From NCBI GenBank assembly GCA_003640645.1, contig QGHH01000001.1, forward strand, positions 490,186 through 554,185: DNA of 64,000 nt, in the 5' to 3' direction. Under the pieces are notes generated by a model, which did not search any database, was not told the origin of the DNA, and saw only the letters and a list, made by a program, of their open reading frames with translations. Positions 7,572 to 14,759 of the stretch are shown in pieces. Source of the DNA: Fredinandcohnia aciditolerans. GTDB taxonomy: Bacteria; Bacillota; Bacilli; Bacillales; Bacillaceae_L. Numbering within the stretch: the first letter of the stretch is position 1; every line of letters begins with the position of its first letter. Position numbers and translations under genes: made by a program.

Positions 7572-9035
7572 TTAATCCCTTCCTTCCCTAATCCAGCAAG
7601 CCAGTAATGTCCCATCTTTTTCAGCTGACCAGATTCCAATTTTTCCGTTTTGTTGTTCCATTAACATTTTTGCAATACTTAATCCTAACCCAGAACTTCC
7701 ACCATTATTTCTAGCATCCTCCGCCTGATAAAAGGGGTGGAATACTTGGTCCAGTTGTTCTTCCGGAATTCCTTTTCCCTCGTTTTGAATTAAAATGACG
7801 GTACCTGCTCTTCTCCACGTTTCAAGTTCTACCTCAAATTCTTTAAATACCCAATCTGGTAGTTTTGTGTCACTTGAAATAGCAGCAAGCCAAATTTTTT
7901 TCCCTTTTTCAGTATGTCGAATGGCATTCCCCATAATATTATCTACAACCCTCACCATTTGTTTCGGGTCAACCTCATAGGATTTTTTTACAGATTGATA
8001 TACTTGTAGTGAAACGTCTTTTCGAATACAAGGTTCATCATATCCTGATAACAACATATCAAAGTATTCTTCCCCTTCAACTTCAACAAGCTCAGTCCGT
8101 TGCTTAGAGGATTGTAATGCCGTATACATTGTTAAGTCATCGAGCATACGTTTCATGTACTCAAGTTTCTGAAATAAGATTTCCTTATATTCTGCCCTTT
8201 CATGCTCGGTTATTGTTCTATCATTTTGTAGGACTTCAGTATAAGCTCGTATTACTGTCAATGGTGTTTTTAAGTCATGGGATAATGACGCCACAATAAA
8301 TTCTTTTTCCTTTTGTTGAACAGCTAATGCCTCTTGTGTTTGTTCAATCTGTGCTTTCATTTTCCAAAAATGTTTGATTAAATCCCCTATTTCATCATTA
8401 GATTCACGAATTTGAATAGAAGGACTTTCCCCATTTGCAAAAGCTGTCATTTGAGCTTGCAACTGACTTAGTGGTCGATTCAATTTTCGATTTAATAAAA
8501 TCACAACAACCGTATAGAGTAAGATGAAAAAAATACTAAAAAGTACAACCAAATAGAGATAGCGATTTGTTACTCCTTCTATCCAATCGTCTCTAGCAAT
8601 GGATATTTCAAAAATTCCAACAACGTTTCCATCTTTACTAACAGGTTTTTTTAACGAATAAGTACGAGCATTCTTTTGGAGATCATTTAGATTCCTATAT
8701 GCCTGTTCCATGTTTATCGCAGGAAATCCATATGAACCTGGTTCAGGTAAACTAGAAAACAAAACGACTCCATCAGATCGATATAATGTAATTTTGATAG
8801 ATTCATTTGTTAATGCTTGAACAGAATCATACATTTCTTTTGACTTTGGTGTGTATAAATTTGGATCCAAGAGCTTTGGCTCAATTTCCTCCATTTTATT
8901 TGTCACCTCGACGTACTCCACGAGAGCTTGCTTATCATCAAGATTACTTATACTTATATACAGAAAATAAAGTGCGCCAACTGGAAGTAACATTACAATA
9001 AAAAAGCTAATCATCAACCATTGTTTAATTCTCAT
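7572..9035 (-). CDS. Sensor histidine kinase
   Basis: A 487-residue membrane histidine kinase. Transmembrane helix 1 is at residues 7-29, an extracytoplasmic sensor domain at about 30-159, helix 2 at 160-182, and a HAMP linker at 183-235. The dimerisation/phosphoacceptor motif SLSHDLKTPLT puts the phosphorylated His at 253. The HATPase domain has the N box (NIMGNAIRHT), G1 box (NEGKGIPEEQ) and G2 box (GGSSGLGLSIAKM). It overlaps the response-regulator gene by 4 bp and precedes the lipoprotein and peptidase genes. The stimulus is unknown; the downstream genes point to envelope or protein-secretion stress. Confidence 0.95.
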   Translation of the reverse strand: MRIKQWLMISFFIVMLLPVGALYFLYISISNLDDKQALVEYVEVTNKMEEIEPKLLDPNLYTPKSKEMYDSVQALTNESIKITLYRSDGVVLFSSLPEPGSYGFPAINMEQAYRNLNDLQKNARTYSLKKPVSKDGNVVGIFEISIARDDWIEGVTNRYLYLVVLFSIFFILLYTVVVILLNRKLNRPLSQLQAQMTAFANGESPSIQIRESNDEIGDLIKHFWKMKAQIEQTQEALAVQQKEKEFIVASLSHDLKTPLTVIRAYTEVLQNDRTITEHERAEYKEILFQKLEYMKRMLDDLTMYTALQSSKQRTELVEVEGEEYFDMLLSGYDEPCIRKDVSLQVYQSVKKSYEVDPKQMVRVVDNIMGNAIRHTEKGKKIWLAAISSDTKLPDWVFKEFEVELETWRRAGTVILIQNEGKGIPEEQLDQVFHPFYQAEDARNNGGSSGLGLSIAKMLMEQQNGKIGIWSAEKDGTLLACWIREGRD

Positions 9036-9742
9036 ACGAGTTGTTCTCCTATGAAACGATAGCCAACGCCCCAGACAGTTTGGATAAACTTAGCAGATCG
9101 TGTACCATCCATTAATTTCGATCGTAAACTTTTAATGTGAACTGTGACTGTATTATTTCCGTCGACATCCTCCTGTTGCCAAATATGCTCATAAATTTCT
9201 GTCTTCGAAAAAGTTTGTAATGGATTTTTTGCTAGGAGAAACAACAATTCTTTCTCTTTGGAACTCATTTGAACAATACTTCCATCCAGGTATACTAGAT
9301 TATTTGTAAAATCAATGGTCAGCCCATTTAAATAAGTTATACGATTTTCATAAAATGTCTTATTGTTGTATCTTCTGTATCTTCTTAAATGGGAGCTAAT
9401 TCTCGCACTCAATTCCTCAAGACTAAAAGGTTTTGTGACATAATCATCGGCCCCAATATTTAAGCCCTTTATTTTGCTCTCATCCTCATTTCGTGCACTT
9501 AAAATGAGTAAAGGAACCTCACTTTCCAATCTTATGGTTTTACACAATGTATACCCATCCATTTCTGGGAGCATGAGATCAATTAGGCATAGGTCAAATT
9601 GATCCGCTTTAAAATCCTCCCAACCCTCTTTTCCAGTCGATGCCCATGTTACGGTATAGCATTCTTTTCTTAAATGGTCACAAACAATACGAGCTATTTC
9701 CTTATCATCTTCAACAAGCAGAATCTTTTCAGGTTTTTCCAT
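9032..9742 (-). CDS. OmpR/PhoB-type response regulator
   Basis: A 236-residue DNA-binding response regulator. The receiver domain (about 5-118) has the acidic pair E11-D12-D13, the phosphoacceptor Asp 55 in LIDLMLPEMDG, and the conserved Lys in TKPF. The C-terminal winged helix (about 135-232) has the typical LLFLLAKNPLQTFSKTEIYEHIW and VWGVGYRF motifs. It is the first gene of the operon RR-HK-LolA-like-M48-small genes, and its stop overlaps the kinase start. A 12-bp palindrome CCATTATAATGG at 9768-9779, which contains a TATAAT on the minus strand, is the likely -10 region of the operon and possibly its own operator. Confidence 0.96.
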   Translation of the reverse strand: MEKPEKILLVEDDKEIARIVCDHLRKECYTVTWASTGKEGWEDFKADQFDLCLIDLMLPEMDGYTLCKTIRLESEVPLLILSARNEDESKIKGLNIGADDYVTKPFSLEELSARISSHLRRYRRYNNKTFYENRITYLNGLTIDFTNNLVYLDGSIVQMSSKEKELLFLLAKNPLQTFSKTEIYEHIWQQEDVDGNNTVTVHIKSLRSKLMDGTRSAKFIQTVWGVGYRFIGEQLV

Positions 9743-9767
9743 GGATAACCCCTCTTTCTATCTATTT

Positions 9768-9779
9768 CCATTATAATGG
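9768..9779 (-). promoter_or_regulatory. Palindromic -10 region of the RR-HK operon
   Basis: Perfect 12-bp palindrome CCATTATAATGG, 26 bp before the response-regulator start. It holds a consensus TATAAT read on the minus strand, but I see no good -35 at 16-18 bp, so an activator may be needed. Confidence 0.35.
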
Positions 9780-9843
9780 ATGTTTTGTAGAGCTTTTTGA
9801 TTTTTTATAAATACTTTATATTTAGCCTAATGTATATTAAAGT

Positions 9844-9889
9844 CTCTTTTATAAAAAAGTAAGTAAGGTGCAGTTACTTTATAAAAGAG
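9844..9889 (+). promoter_or_regulatory. 5'UTR hairpin covering the SDR ribosome binding site
   Basis: Long inverted repeat: 9844-9862 pairs with 9874-9889. It has a perfect outer 12-bp arm (CTCTTTTATAAA with TTTATAAAAGAG) and an inner 5-bp arm, separated by an asymmetric AA bulge. The right arm overlaps the AAAGAGG Shine-Dalgarno (9884-9890) of the SDR gene whose TTG start is at 9899. In RNA the ribosome site would be buried. No T-run follows, so it is not a terminator. Confidence 0.7.
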
Positions 9890-9898
9890 GTGTTTATT

Positions 9899-10765
9899 TT
9901 GTCTAATAGTCAAGGAAAGAATATTTTGCCTCCACAGCATCAAAATCAACAGCCTGGAACAGAAACCGAAATGGTACCAAAACCTGTCTCTGAGGACCAT
10001 TCTTATCAAGGCAGCAATAAGTTAGCAAACAAAGTTGCTATTATAACAGGTGGAGATAGCGGAATAGGAAAGGCAGTCGCGATTCATTATGCTAAAGAAG
10101 GAGCAAATGTTGTCATTGTTTATCTAGATGAACATGAGGATGCTAAGGAAACAAAGCGACAGGTAGAAGAAGAAGGACAAAAATGCTTACTTTTATCTGG
10201 TGATATTGGGAATGAAGAGTTCTGTAAGGAAATAGTAAAGAAAACAATTGATACATTTGGACAGCTAGATATTTTGGTCAATAATGCGGCTGAACAGCAT
10301 CCTCAAAAAAGCATTTCTGCGATCACAGCTGAGCAGCTAGAAAAAACATTCCGAACCAATATCTTTTCTTATTTTTATTTAACAAAGGCCGCTCTACCCC
10401 ATTTAAAACAGGGAAGTTCCATCATTAATACAGCATCCGTTACAGCATATAAGGGAAATGAACAACTTGTTGATTATTCCTCAACAAAAGGAGCCGTTGT
10501 CTCTTTCACAAGGTCACTTTCCATGCAATTGATTGGTAAAGGTATCCGTGTCAACGGAGTAGCCCCTGGACCCATTTGGACACCACTTATTCCTTCTACC
10601 TTTACAAGTGATCAGGTTGCGAAATTTGGTTCAACAACACCGATGAAACGCCCAGGACAGCCTGAGGAAGTTGCACCAAGCTATATCTTCCTGGCAAGTG
10701 ACGATGCTTCTTATATGTCTGGACAAATCCTTCACGTTAACGGTGGAGAAATTGTAAACGGATAG
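9899..10765 (+). CDS. Short-chain dehydrogenase (stress-type SDR)
   Basis: A 288-residue NAD(P)-dependent short-chain dehydrogenase. After a hydrophilic, Gln/Pro-rich N-terminal extension of about 40 residues come the Rossmann motif GGDSGIGKA, the NNAAEQ motif, and the catalytic Ser (NTASVTAYKG) with YSSTK. This long-N-terminus type (B. subtilis YdaD/YhxC group) is often a general-stress protein. Start choice: TTG at 9899 has AGAGGTG six bases before it; the GTG at 9890 overlaps that RBS. The RBS is in the arm of a strong hairpin (9844-9889), suggesting translational control. The gene is monocistronic and divergent from the two-component operon. Confidence 0.92.
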   Translation: MSNSQGKNILPPQHQNQQPGTETEMVPKPVSEDHSYQGSNKLANKVAIITGGDSGIGKAVAIHYAKEGANVVIVYLDEHEDAKETKRQVEEEGQKCLLLSGDIGNEEFCKEIVKKTIDTFGQLDILVNNAAEQHPQKSISAITAEQLEKTFRTNIFSYFYLTKAALPHLKQGSSIINTASVTAYKGNEQLVDYSSTKGAVVSFTRSLSMQLIGKGIRVNGVAPGPIWTPLIPSTFTSDQVAKFGSTTPMKRPGQPEEVAPSYIFLASDDASYMSGQILHVNGGEIVNG

Positions 10766-10766
10766 A

Positions 10767-10878
10767 ACTACGCAAGGCACGTACCTTAGACACAAGCATA
10801 AGTCATATTCGATTTAGTGTATTTTACCTTCAGAAGCGATTAACTTATGTCTCGAGCCGATTGTGCTTTGAGAAGGAC
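10767..10878. repeat. Structured intergenic repeat, copy A
   Basis: A 110-bp segment between the SDR gene and its terminator. It shares ordered blocks with 14597-14710: AAGCATAAG, TTACCTTC, CGATTAACTTA and a CGA-CCGATTG-GC tail, with similar spacing. TAAG and CTTA blocks can pair across the middle, so it can fold into an imperfect hairpin. It looks like a dispersed Bacillus-type intergenic element rather than coding DNA. Confidence 0.6.
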
Positions 10879-10882
10879 AAAA

Positions 10883-10918
10883 AAAGCATCATCCGAGATT
10901 GGATGATGCTTTCCTTTT
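10883..10918. terminator. Bidirectional terminator between SDR and GH13 genes
   Basis: Perfect 10-bp stem AGCATCATCC (10885-10894) with GGATGATGCT (10901-10910), A-run on the left and a T-rich stretch on the right. It serves both convergent genes. Confidence 0.85.
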
Positions 10919-12306
10919 TATTCAGGTTTTGGGCGACCGTGCCTTTTTTTATTTAAATAAATGAATCCAATCATTAACACTGGTACGATAAATACAGAAA
11001 TAAACAAGGTATAATTAATTTTCGTTGTGTCCCTAACTACGAATACTTCTGAGATATCACGATTTACAACTACATGAAATTCATCATCTGTAGGTCGGAT
11101 AAGATCCTCTGTAATTAGTCCGGTTAATTCCTTGTCTTGTCCAACTTGATCGGTTGATAGGGTAAAGCTTTGAGTTTTCGTTGTGTTATTAATCGCCACA
11201 AACGCTATTTGCCCCTCAAACTCTCTTTTAAAAACTAATAAACCAGCATCATTTTTAACTAATTCAATGGATCCCTTTGTTAATGCAGGTACTCCCGAAC
11301 GGACCTTTGATAACAAGGTTATATATTCCACAAGCTCTTGGTCTGTTCGAAAATCCATTAATCCTAGATTGTCTGGTGGTTCACTCCCATTTAATGCGAT
11401 TTCCGTCCCATAAAATACAATAGGAATTCCAGGTGTTGTATACAAATACGTTAATGCTGACTTTAAGCGTGGCGCTGGGTGCTCATTCGCTTCTGTTGCC
11501 AAATAAGTAAATCGAACTGTATTCGTGTTATCCATAAAATTAATTAAGGAATTTGTATTTTCAAATTCTTGATTCTGCTCCCAGATTAAATCTACATTGT
11601 TAAAAGGTTGATCCGGAACACTAAAACTCGTGATTCCTTCATAAGGTGTCGGATTGAAAACTAAATCAAGACCTGCTGCTTCAAACTCGCTTAGATCATC
11701 TAGACCATCAGGTTCACCAATTAAAATCAGATTTTCTATTTGGGATGTAAGCTCCGTTGATAATGTAGATATATAATTTGGTGATACCCCTTCTACAAGG
11801 TCTATTTTATATCCGTCAATATCTGTTTCTTGAACCCAGCCTAATGCTGTATTTACTAATTCACTATCAAAAGGACCTTCGTTTGAACTGATTCCAAAGT
11901 CTAGAATAATTTTTATATCCTTTTCATGTGCTTCTTTTACAAGTTGTTTTAAGTCATCTTTCGTACCAAAGTGCTTATTGATTTCTTGTCTGTCAGTTAC
12001 ATGATACGGATAAAATGTATTCGAATCATTTTCAAAAATAGGAGATAATAATATTGAGGTAAACCCCATATCCTTTATGTAATCGAGTTGGCTGATAATC
12101 CCCTGAATGTCTCCTCCATGGTATGCGAGTGGATTTGAACGATCCACATCAGAATCATTCGTGCTGTCACCATTATTAAAACGATCGACCACTATATAAT
12201 AAATGCTTTCTTCATCTATTGAACGGTCATCAGCTGCCATAACAGGCATGGCTAACATAAGTAACAATGGTAGTAAAAACGGTACTATGTATAACTTTTT
12301 CTTCAT
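10918..12306 (-). CDS. Membrane-anchored GH13 alpha-amylase-like protein, degenerate active site
   Basis: A 462-residue secreted protein with an N-terminal signal peptide (about 1-25, ending PVMA), a GH13 TIM barrel, a C-terminal beta domain, and a C-terminal membrane helix (about 433-452) followed by a basic tail, so it is tethered outside the cell. Barrel motifs are recognisable, but catalytic ones are altered. Region I has Asp 136 but Ser-Ser where Asn-His is expected. Region II (DGYKIDLVE) keeps the nucleophile Asp 169. Region III keeps Glu 198 (IGEPDG). Region IV reads FMDNTN, replacing the His-Asp pair with Thr-Asn. The third catalytic Asp is thus Asn 262, so starch hydrolysis is doubtful. 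ATG at 12306 has AGGAG upstream. A weak cre-like site lies at 12378-12391 (three mismatches). Single gene. Confidence 0.88.
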   Translation of the reverse strand: MKKKLYIVPFLLPLLLMLAMPVMAADDRSIDEESIYYIVVDRFNNGDSTNDSDVDRSNPLAYHGGDIQGIISQLDYIKDMGFTSILLSPIFENDSNTFYPYHVTDRQEINKHFGTKDDLKQLVKEAHEKDIKIILDFGISSNEGPFDSELVNTALGWVQETDIDGYKIDLVEGVSPNYISTLSTELTSQIENLILIGEPDGLDDLSEFEAAGLDLVFNPTPYEGITSFSVPDQPFNNVDLIWEQNQEFENTNSLINFMDNTNTVRFTYLATEANEHPAPRLKSALTYLYTTPGIPIVFYGTEIALNGSEPPDNLGLMDFRTDQELVEYITLLSKVRSGVPALTKGSIELVKNDAGLLVFKREFEGQIAFVAINNTTKTQSFTLSTDQVGQDKELTGLITEDLIRPTDDEFHVVVNRDISEVFVVRDTTKINYTLFISVFIVPVLMIGFIYLNKKRHGRPKPE

Positions 12307-12519
12307 CCATTTAACTCCTATCAATATTAGTAATCATCATACTTAAAAGTAACCTTTTCCCCCCTAAAAATCAAATATAACAACGGTTTGTTCAAATTTT
12401 GTACAAATTTAATATATAAAAAATTCGGGATTATTCCTAAAAAATTTCGTATCTTTCCCTCCTTAAACTGTGATAAACTAATATAGTTTTACACCTATGA
12501 AACAAAGGGAGTGGACTGC

Positions 12520-13890
12520 TTGGAAGCTTCTATCAGTACGAAAAAATTAACACTGTTTGCATTAACATGGCCAATTTTTATTGAATTACTTCTACATATG
12601 TTAATGGGTAATGCAGATACATTGATGCTAAGTATGTATTCCGATAATTCTGTTGCAGCTGTTGGGGTTGCTAATCAAATCTTATCATTAATTATTGTCA
12701 TGTTTGGATTTATCGCAACCGGTACTGCTGTATTAGTGGCTCAACATTTTGGTGCGAATAATCAAAAAAGCGCAGCGGAAGTTTCCGTTGTCTCAATTAT
12801 TGCGAATCTGGTTTTCGGTCTTATTCTAAGTCTTATCGTTTTTATTTGGAGCAAGAAGCTTTTGCTATTAATGGATTTGCCTGTTGAGTTATTAGATGAA
12901 GCAGATAGCTATCTAAGTATTGTAGGTATATTCTCCTTTCTCCAAGCACTAATAATGACGATTGGGGCTGTCATACGAAGCTATGGGTTTACACGGGACA
13001 CCATGTACGTAACGATTGGGATGAATATCCTAAATGTGATTGGTAACTATATTTTTATTTTTGGTCCTTTTGGATTGCCAGTGCTCGGAGTTGAAGGGGT
13101 TGCCATTTCTACTTCTGTCAGTAGATTAATCGGCTTATTTGTTATCACCTTTCTCCTAATCAAACGAGTAGATCATGGCCTTCCATTCAAAAAGGGATTC
13201 ACTTTACCAAAACAGCATATCCAGAACCTCCTTAAAATAGGGATACCTTCGGCCGGTGAACAACTCTCTTATAATTCCTCCCAGATGTTTATCACCTATT
13301 TTATTACGATTATGGGGACACAAGCGCTGACTACGAAGGTATACGCACAGAATTTAATGATGTTCATTTTTTTATTTAGTATTGCTATTAGTCAGGGAAC
13401 ACAAATTTTAGTTGGACAAATGATCGGAGCCCGTCAGATAAGCGATGCATATCAAAGGGCCTTAAAAAGTCTAAAGCTCGCAATCTTAATCTCGGCTGGC
13501 ATGGCTATTATTTTTTCAATCTTTAAAGAACCGCTGCTCTCTATCTTTACAAATAACCAAGACATAATAAAAACCGGTGGTGTCCTCATTCTTTTAACCA
13601 TTATTCTTGAACCCGGTCGAGCCTTTAACCTTGTCCTAATTAATGCATTAAGGGCGGCTGGAGATGTCAAATTACCGGTTTATATGGGAATTCTTTCGAT
13701 GTGGGGGATTTGTGTACCAATTGCCTATGTGCTTGGGGTTCATTTTGAATTAGGGTTAATTGGTGTTTGGATTTCCTTTATTGTGGATGAATGGCTTCGT
13801 GGTATCATAATGCTGTGGAGATGGCGTTCTCGGGCGTGGGAAAGGAAATCATTTGTTACACCTGTTGAGAAAGCAAACATAACAGCCTGA
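12520..13890 (+). CDS. MATE family efflux transporter
   Basis: A 456-residue, 12-helix multidrug and toxic compound extrusion transporter, using a Na+ or H+ gradient. The N-terminal MATE signature is LTWPIFIELLLHMLMGNADTLM, and the second repeat has the internal equivalent around GIPSAGEQLSYNSSQM, giving the usual two six-helix halves. Length is typical. Start: TTG at 12520 has AAAGGGAG eight bases before it; the GTG at 12511 overlaps this RBS. Its stop codon lies in the left arm of its terminator. The substrate cannot be predicted. It is divergent from the GH13 gene. Confidence 0.94.
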   Translation: MEASISTKKLTLFALTWPIFIELLLHMLMGNADTLMLSMYSDNSVAAVGVANQILSLIIVMFGFIATGTAVLVAQHFGANNQKSAAEVSVVSIIANLVFGLILSLIVFIWSKKLLLLMDLPVELLDEADSYLSIVGIFSFLQALIMTIGAVIRSYGFTRDTMYVTIGMNILNVIGNYIFIFGPFGLPVLGVEGVAISTSVSRLIGLFVITFLLIKRVDHGLPFKKGFTLPKQHIQNLLKIGIPSAGEQLSYNSSQMFITYFITIMGTQALTTKVYAQNLMMFIFLFSIAISQGTQILVGQMIGARQISDAYQRALKSLKLAILISAGMAIIFSIFKEPLLSIFTNNQDIIKTGGVLILLTIILEPGRAFNLVLINALRAAGDVKLPVYMGILSMWGICVPIAYVLGVHFELGLIGVWISFIVDEWLRGIIMLWRWRSRAWERKSFVTPVEKANITA

Positions 13891-13911
13891 ATGAATCAGG
13901 CTGTTTTTTTA
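13881..13911 (+). terminator. Terminator of the MATE gene
   Basis: Perfect 10-bp stem (13881-13890 with 13896-13905), 5-base loop, followed by a T-run. The stop codon TGA (13888-13890) is in the stem. Confidence 0.9.
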
Positions 13912-14027
13912 TGTAGGAAATATCCAAAGCATAAGTAAAATCCTTGGTTATAAATTTCCTTTTTTTTGTCTAAAAAGAGGATAACACTAGTTAATAAAGA
14001 TTACACATGATGGATGGAGGATTTGCA

Positions 14028-14591
14028 TTGGATTTACAACAACGTCTCGGCAGCATAAATGAACAAAAACGCTCTTTTATTATGGGAACGACTGAATGTA
14101 TAAATGACCAGTGGATCTTCTTTGATGCTGAAACAGATGAAGCATCTATGCTTGAAGAAATGATTGGAAAGGAAGTAGAAGTTTTCACTTTGAACAAATG
14201 GGAAAAGGGCATTTTTGTGGAGGACGGCCTTATTCAAATGAATGATTATTTTTATAAGCTTGATAATGGGGACTGCCTTCGTTTTCGTAAAAAATTATCA
14301 CTTGCCTATAAGGAACTTTTAGAGAATTTCTCAGAGGATCAATTTTTACGATTTACTTCTACCTTAAATAAACTTTCCTTTTCATTATATGATTGCATCC
14401 ATTGTCATAATCAATTGATGTACCAACAAGACAATGGTGAAAATGAGGGTGTTAATTTTATTATGTTTGACAATACAGAAATGCTCCTATCTGTTCACCA
14501 TCACTTTTCACGAGGAAAATTAAAGAAGGATCGATTTGAATTTACATTAGCAAATGGAAAGAGAGCGGTTCTTTCAACATTATACAAATAA
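14028..14591 (+). CDS. Conserved Bacillus protein of unknown function (DUF2777-like)
   Basis: A 187-residue soluble protein with no signal peptide or membrane helix. The N-terminal half reads like a small beta-rich (SH3-like) module (FIMGTTECINDQWIFFD, then KEVEVFTLNKWEKGIF), and the C-terminal half is helical with a CxxCH motif (YDCIHCHNQL) that could bind a metal. I recall Bacillus DUF2777 proteins with this pattern, but did not check it. Start: TTG at 14028 follows GGAGG by seven bases; the ATGs at 14007 and 14010 lie upstream of that RBS. The gene is monocistronic and followed by the structured repeat and a terminator. Function unknown. Confidence 0.75.
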   Translation: MDLQQRLGSINEQKRSFIMGTTECINDQWIFFDAETDEASMLEEMIGKEVEVFTLNKWEKGIFVEDGLIQMNDYFYKLDNGDCLRFRKKLSLAYKELLENFSEDQFLRFTSTLNKLSFSLYDCIHCHNQLMYQQDNGENEGVNFIMFDNTEMLLSVHHHFSRGKLKKDRFEFTLANGKRAVLSTLYK

Positions 14592-14596
14592 GGAAA

Positions 14597-14710
14597 AGCT
14601 CTAAGCGCACTCAGCTTTAGCTGACAAGCATAAGGCAAGTGCTGACAGAAGGGTCATGTTACCTTCCTATACGATTAACTTAGACCTGCGAACCGATTGC
14701 GCCTGGAGCT
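14597..14710. repeat. Structured intergenic repeat, copy B
   Basis: A 114-bp segment between the DUF2777-like gene and its terminator, related to 10767-10878 by ordered shared blocks. Its ends are imperfect inverted repeats (AGCTCTAAGCGC at 14597 and GCGCCTGGAGCT at 14699-14710), and TAAG/CTTA blocks can pair inside, so the RNA can form a long hairpin. Confidence 0.65.
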
Positions 14711-14725
14711 GGATATGATAATAAT

Positions 14726-14757
14726 GGGGCTGTTCATCCGTGAACGTCCCTTTTTAT
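14726..14757 (+). terminator. Terminator after the DUF2777-like gene
   Basis: GC-rich imperfect stem (GGGGCTGTTCA with TGAACGTCCC), 4-base loop TCCG, then a T-run ending near 14760. Confidence 0.7.
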
Positions 14758-14759
14758 TT

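Noticed and set aside
12378-12391. cre-like catabolite site upstream of the GH13 gene
   Set aside because: The core is present, but three of fourteen positions mismatch. I mention it in the gene entry and do not list it as a site.
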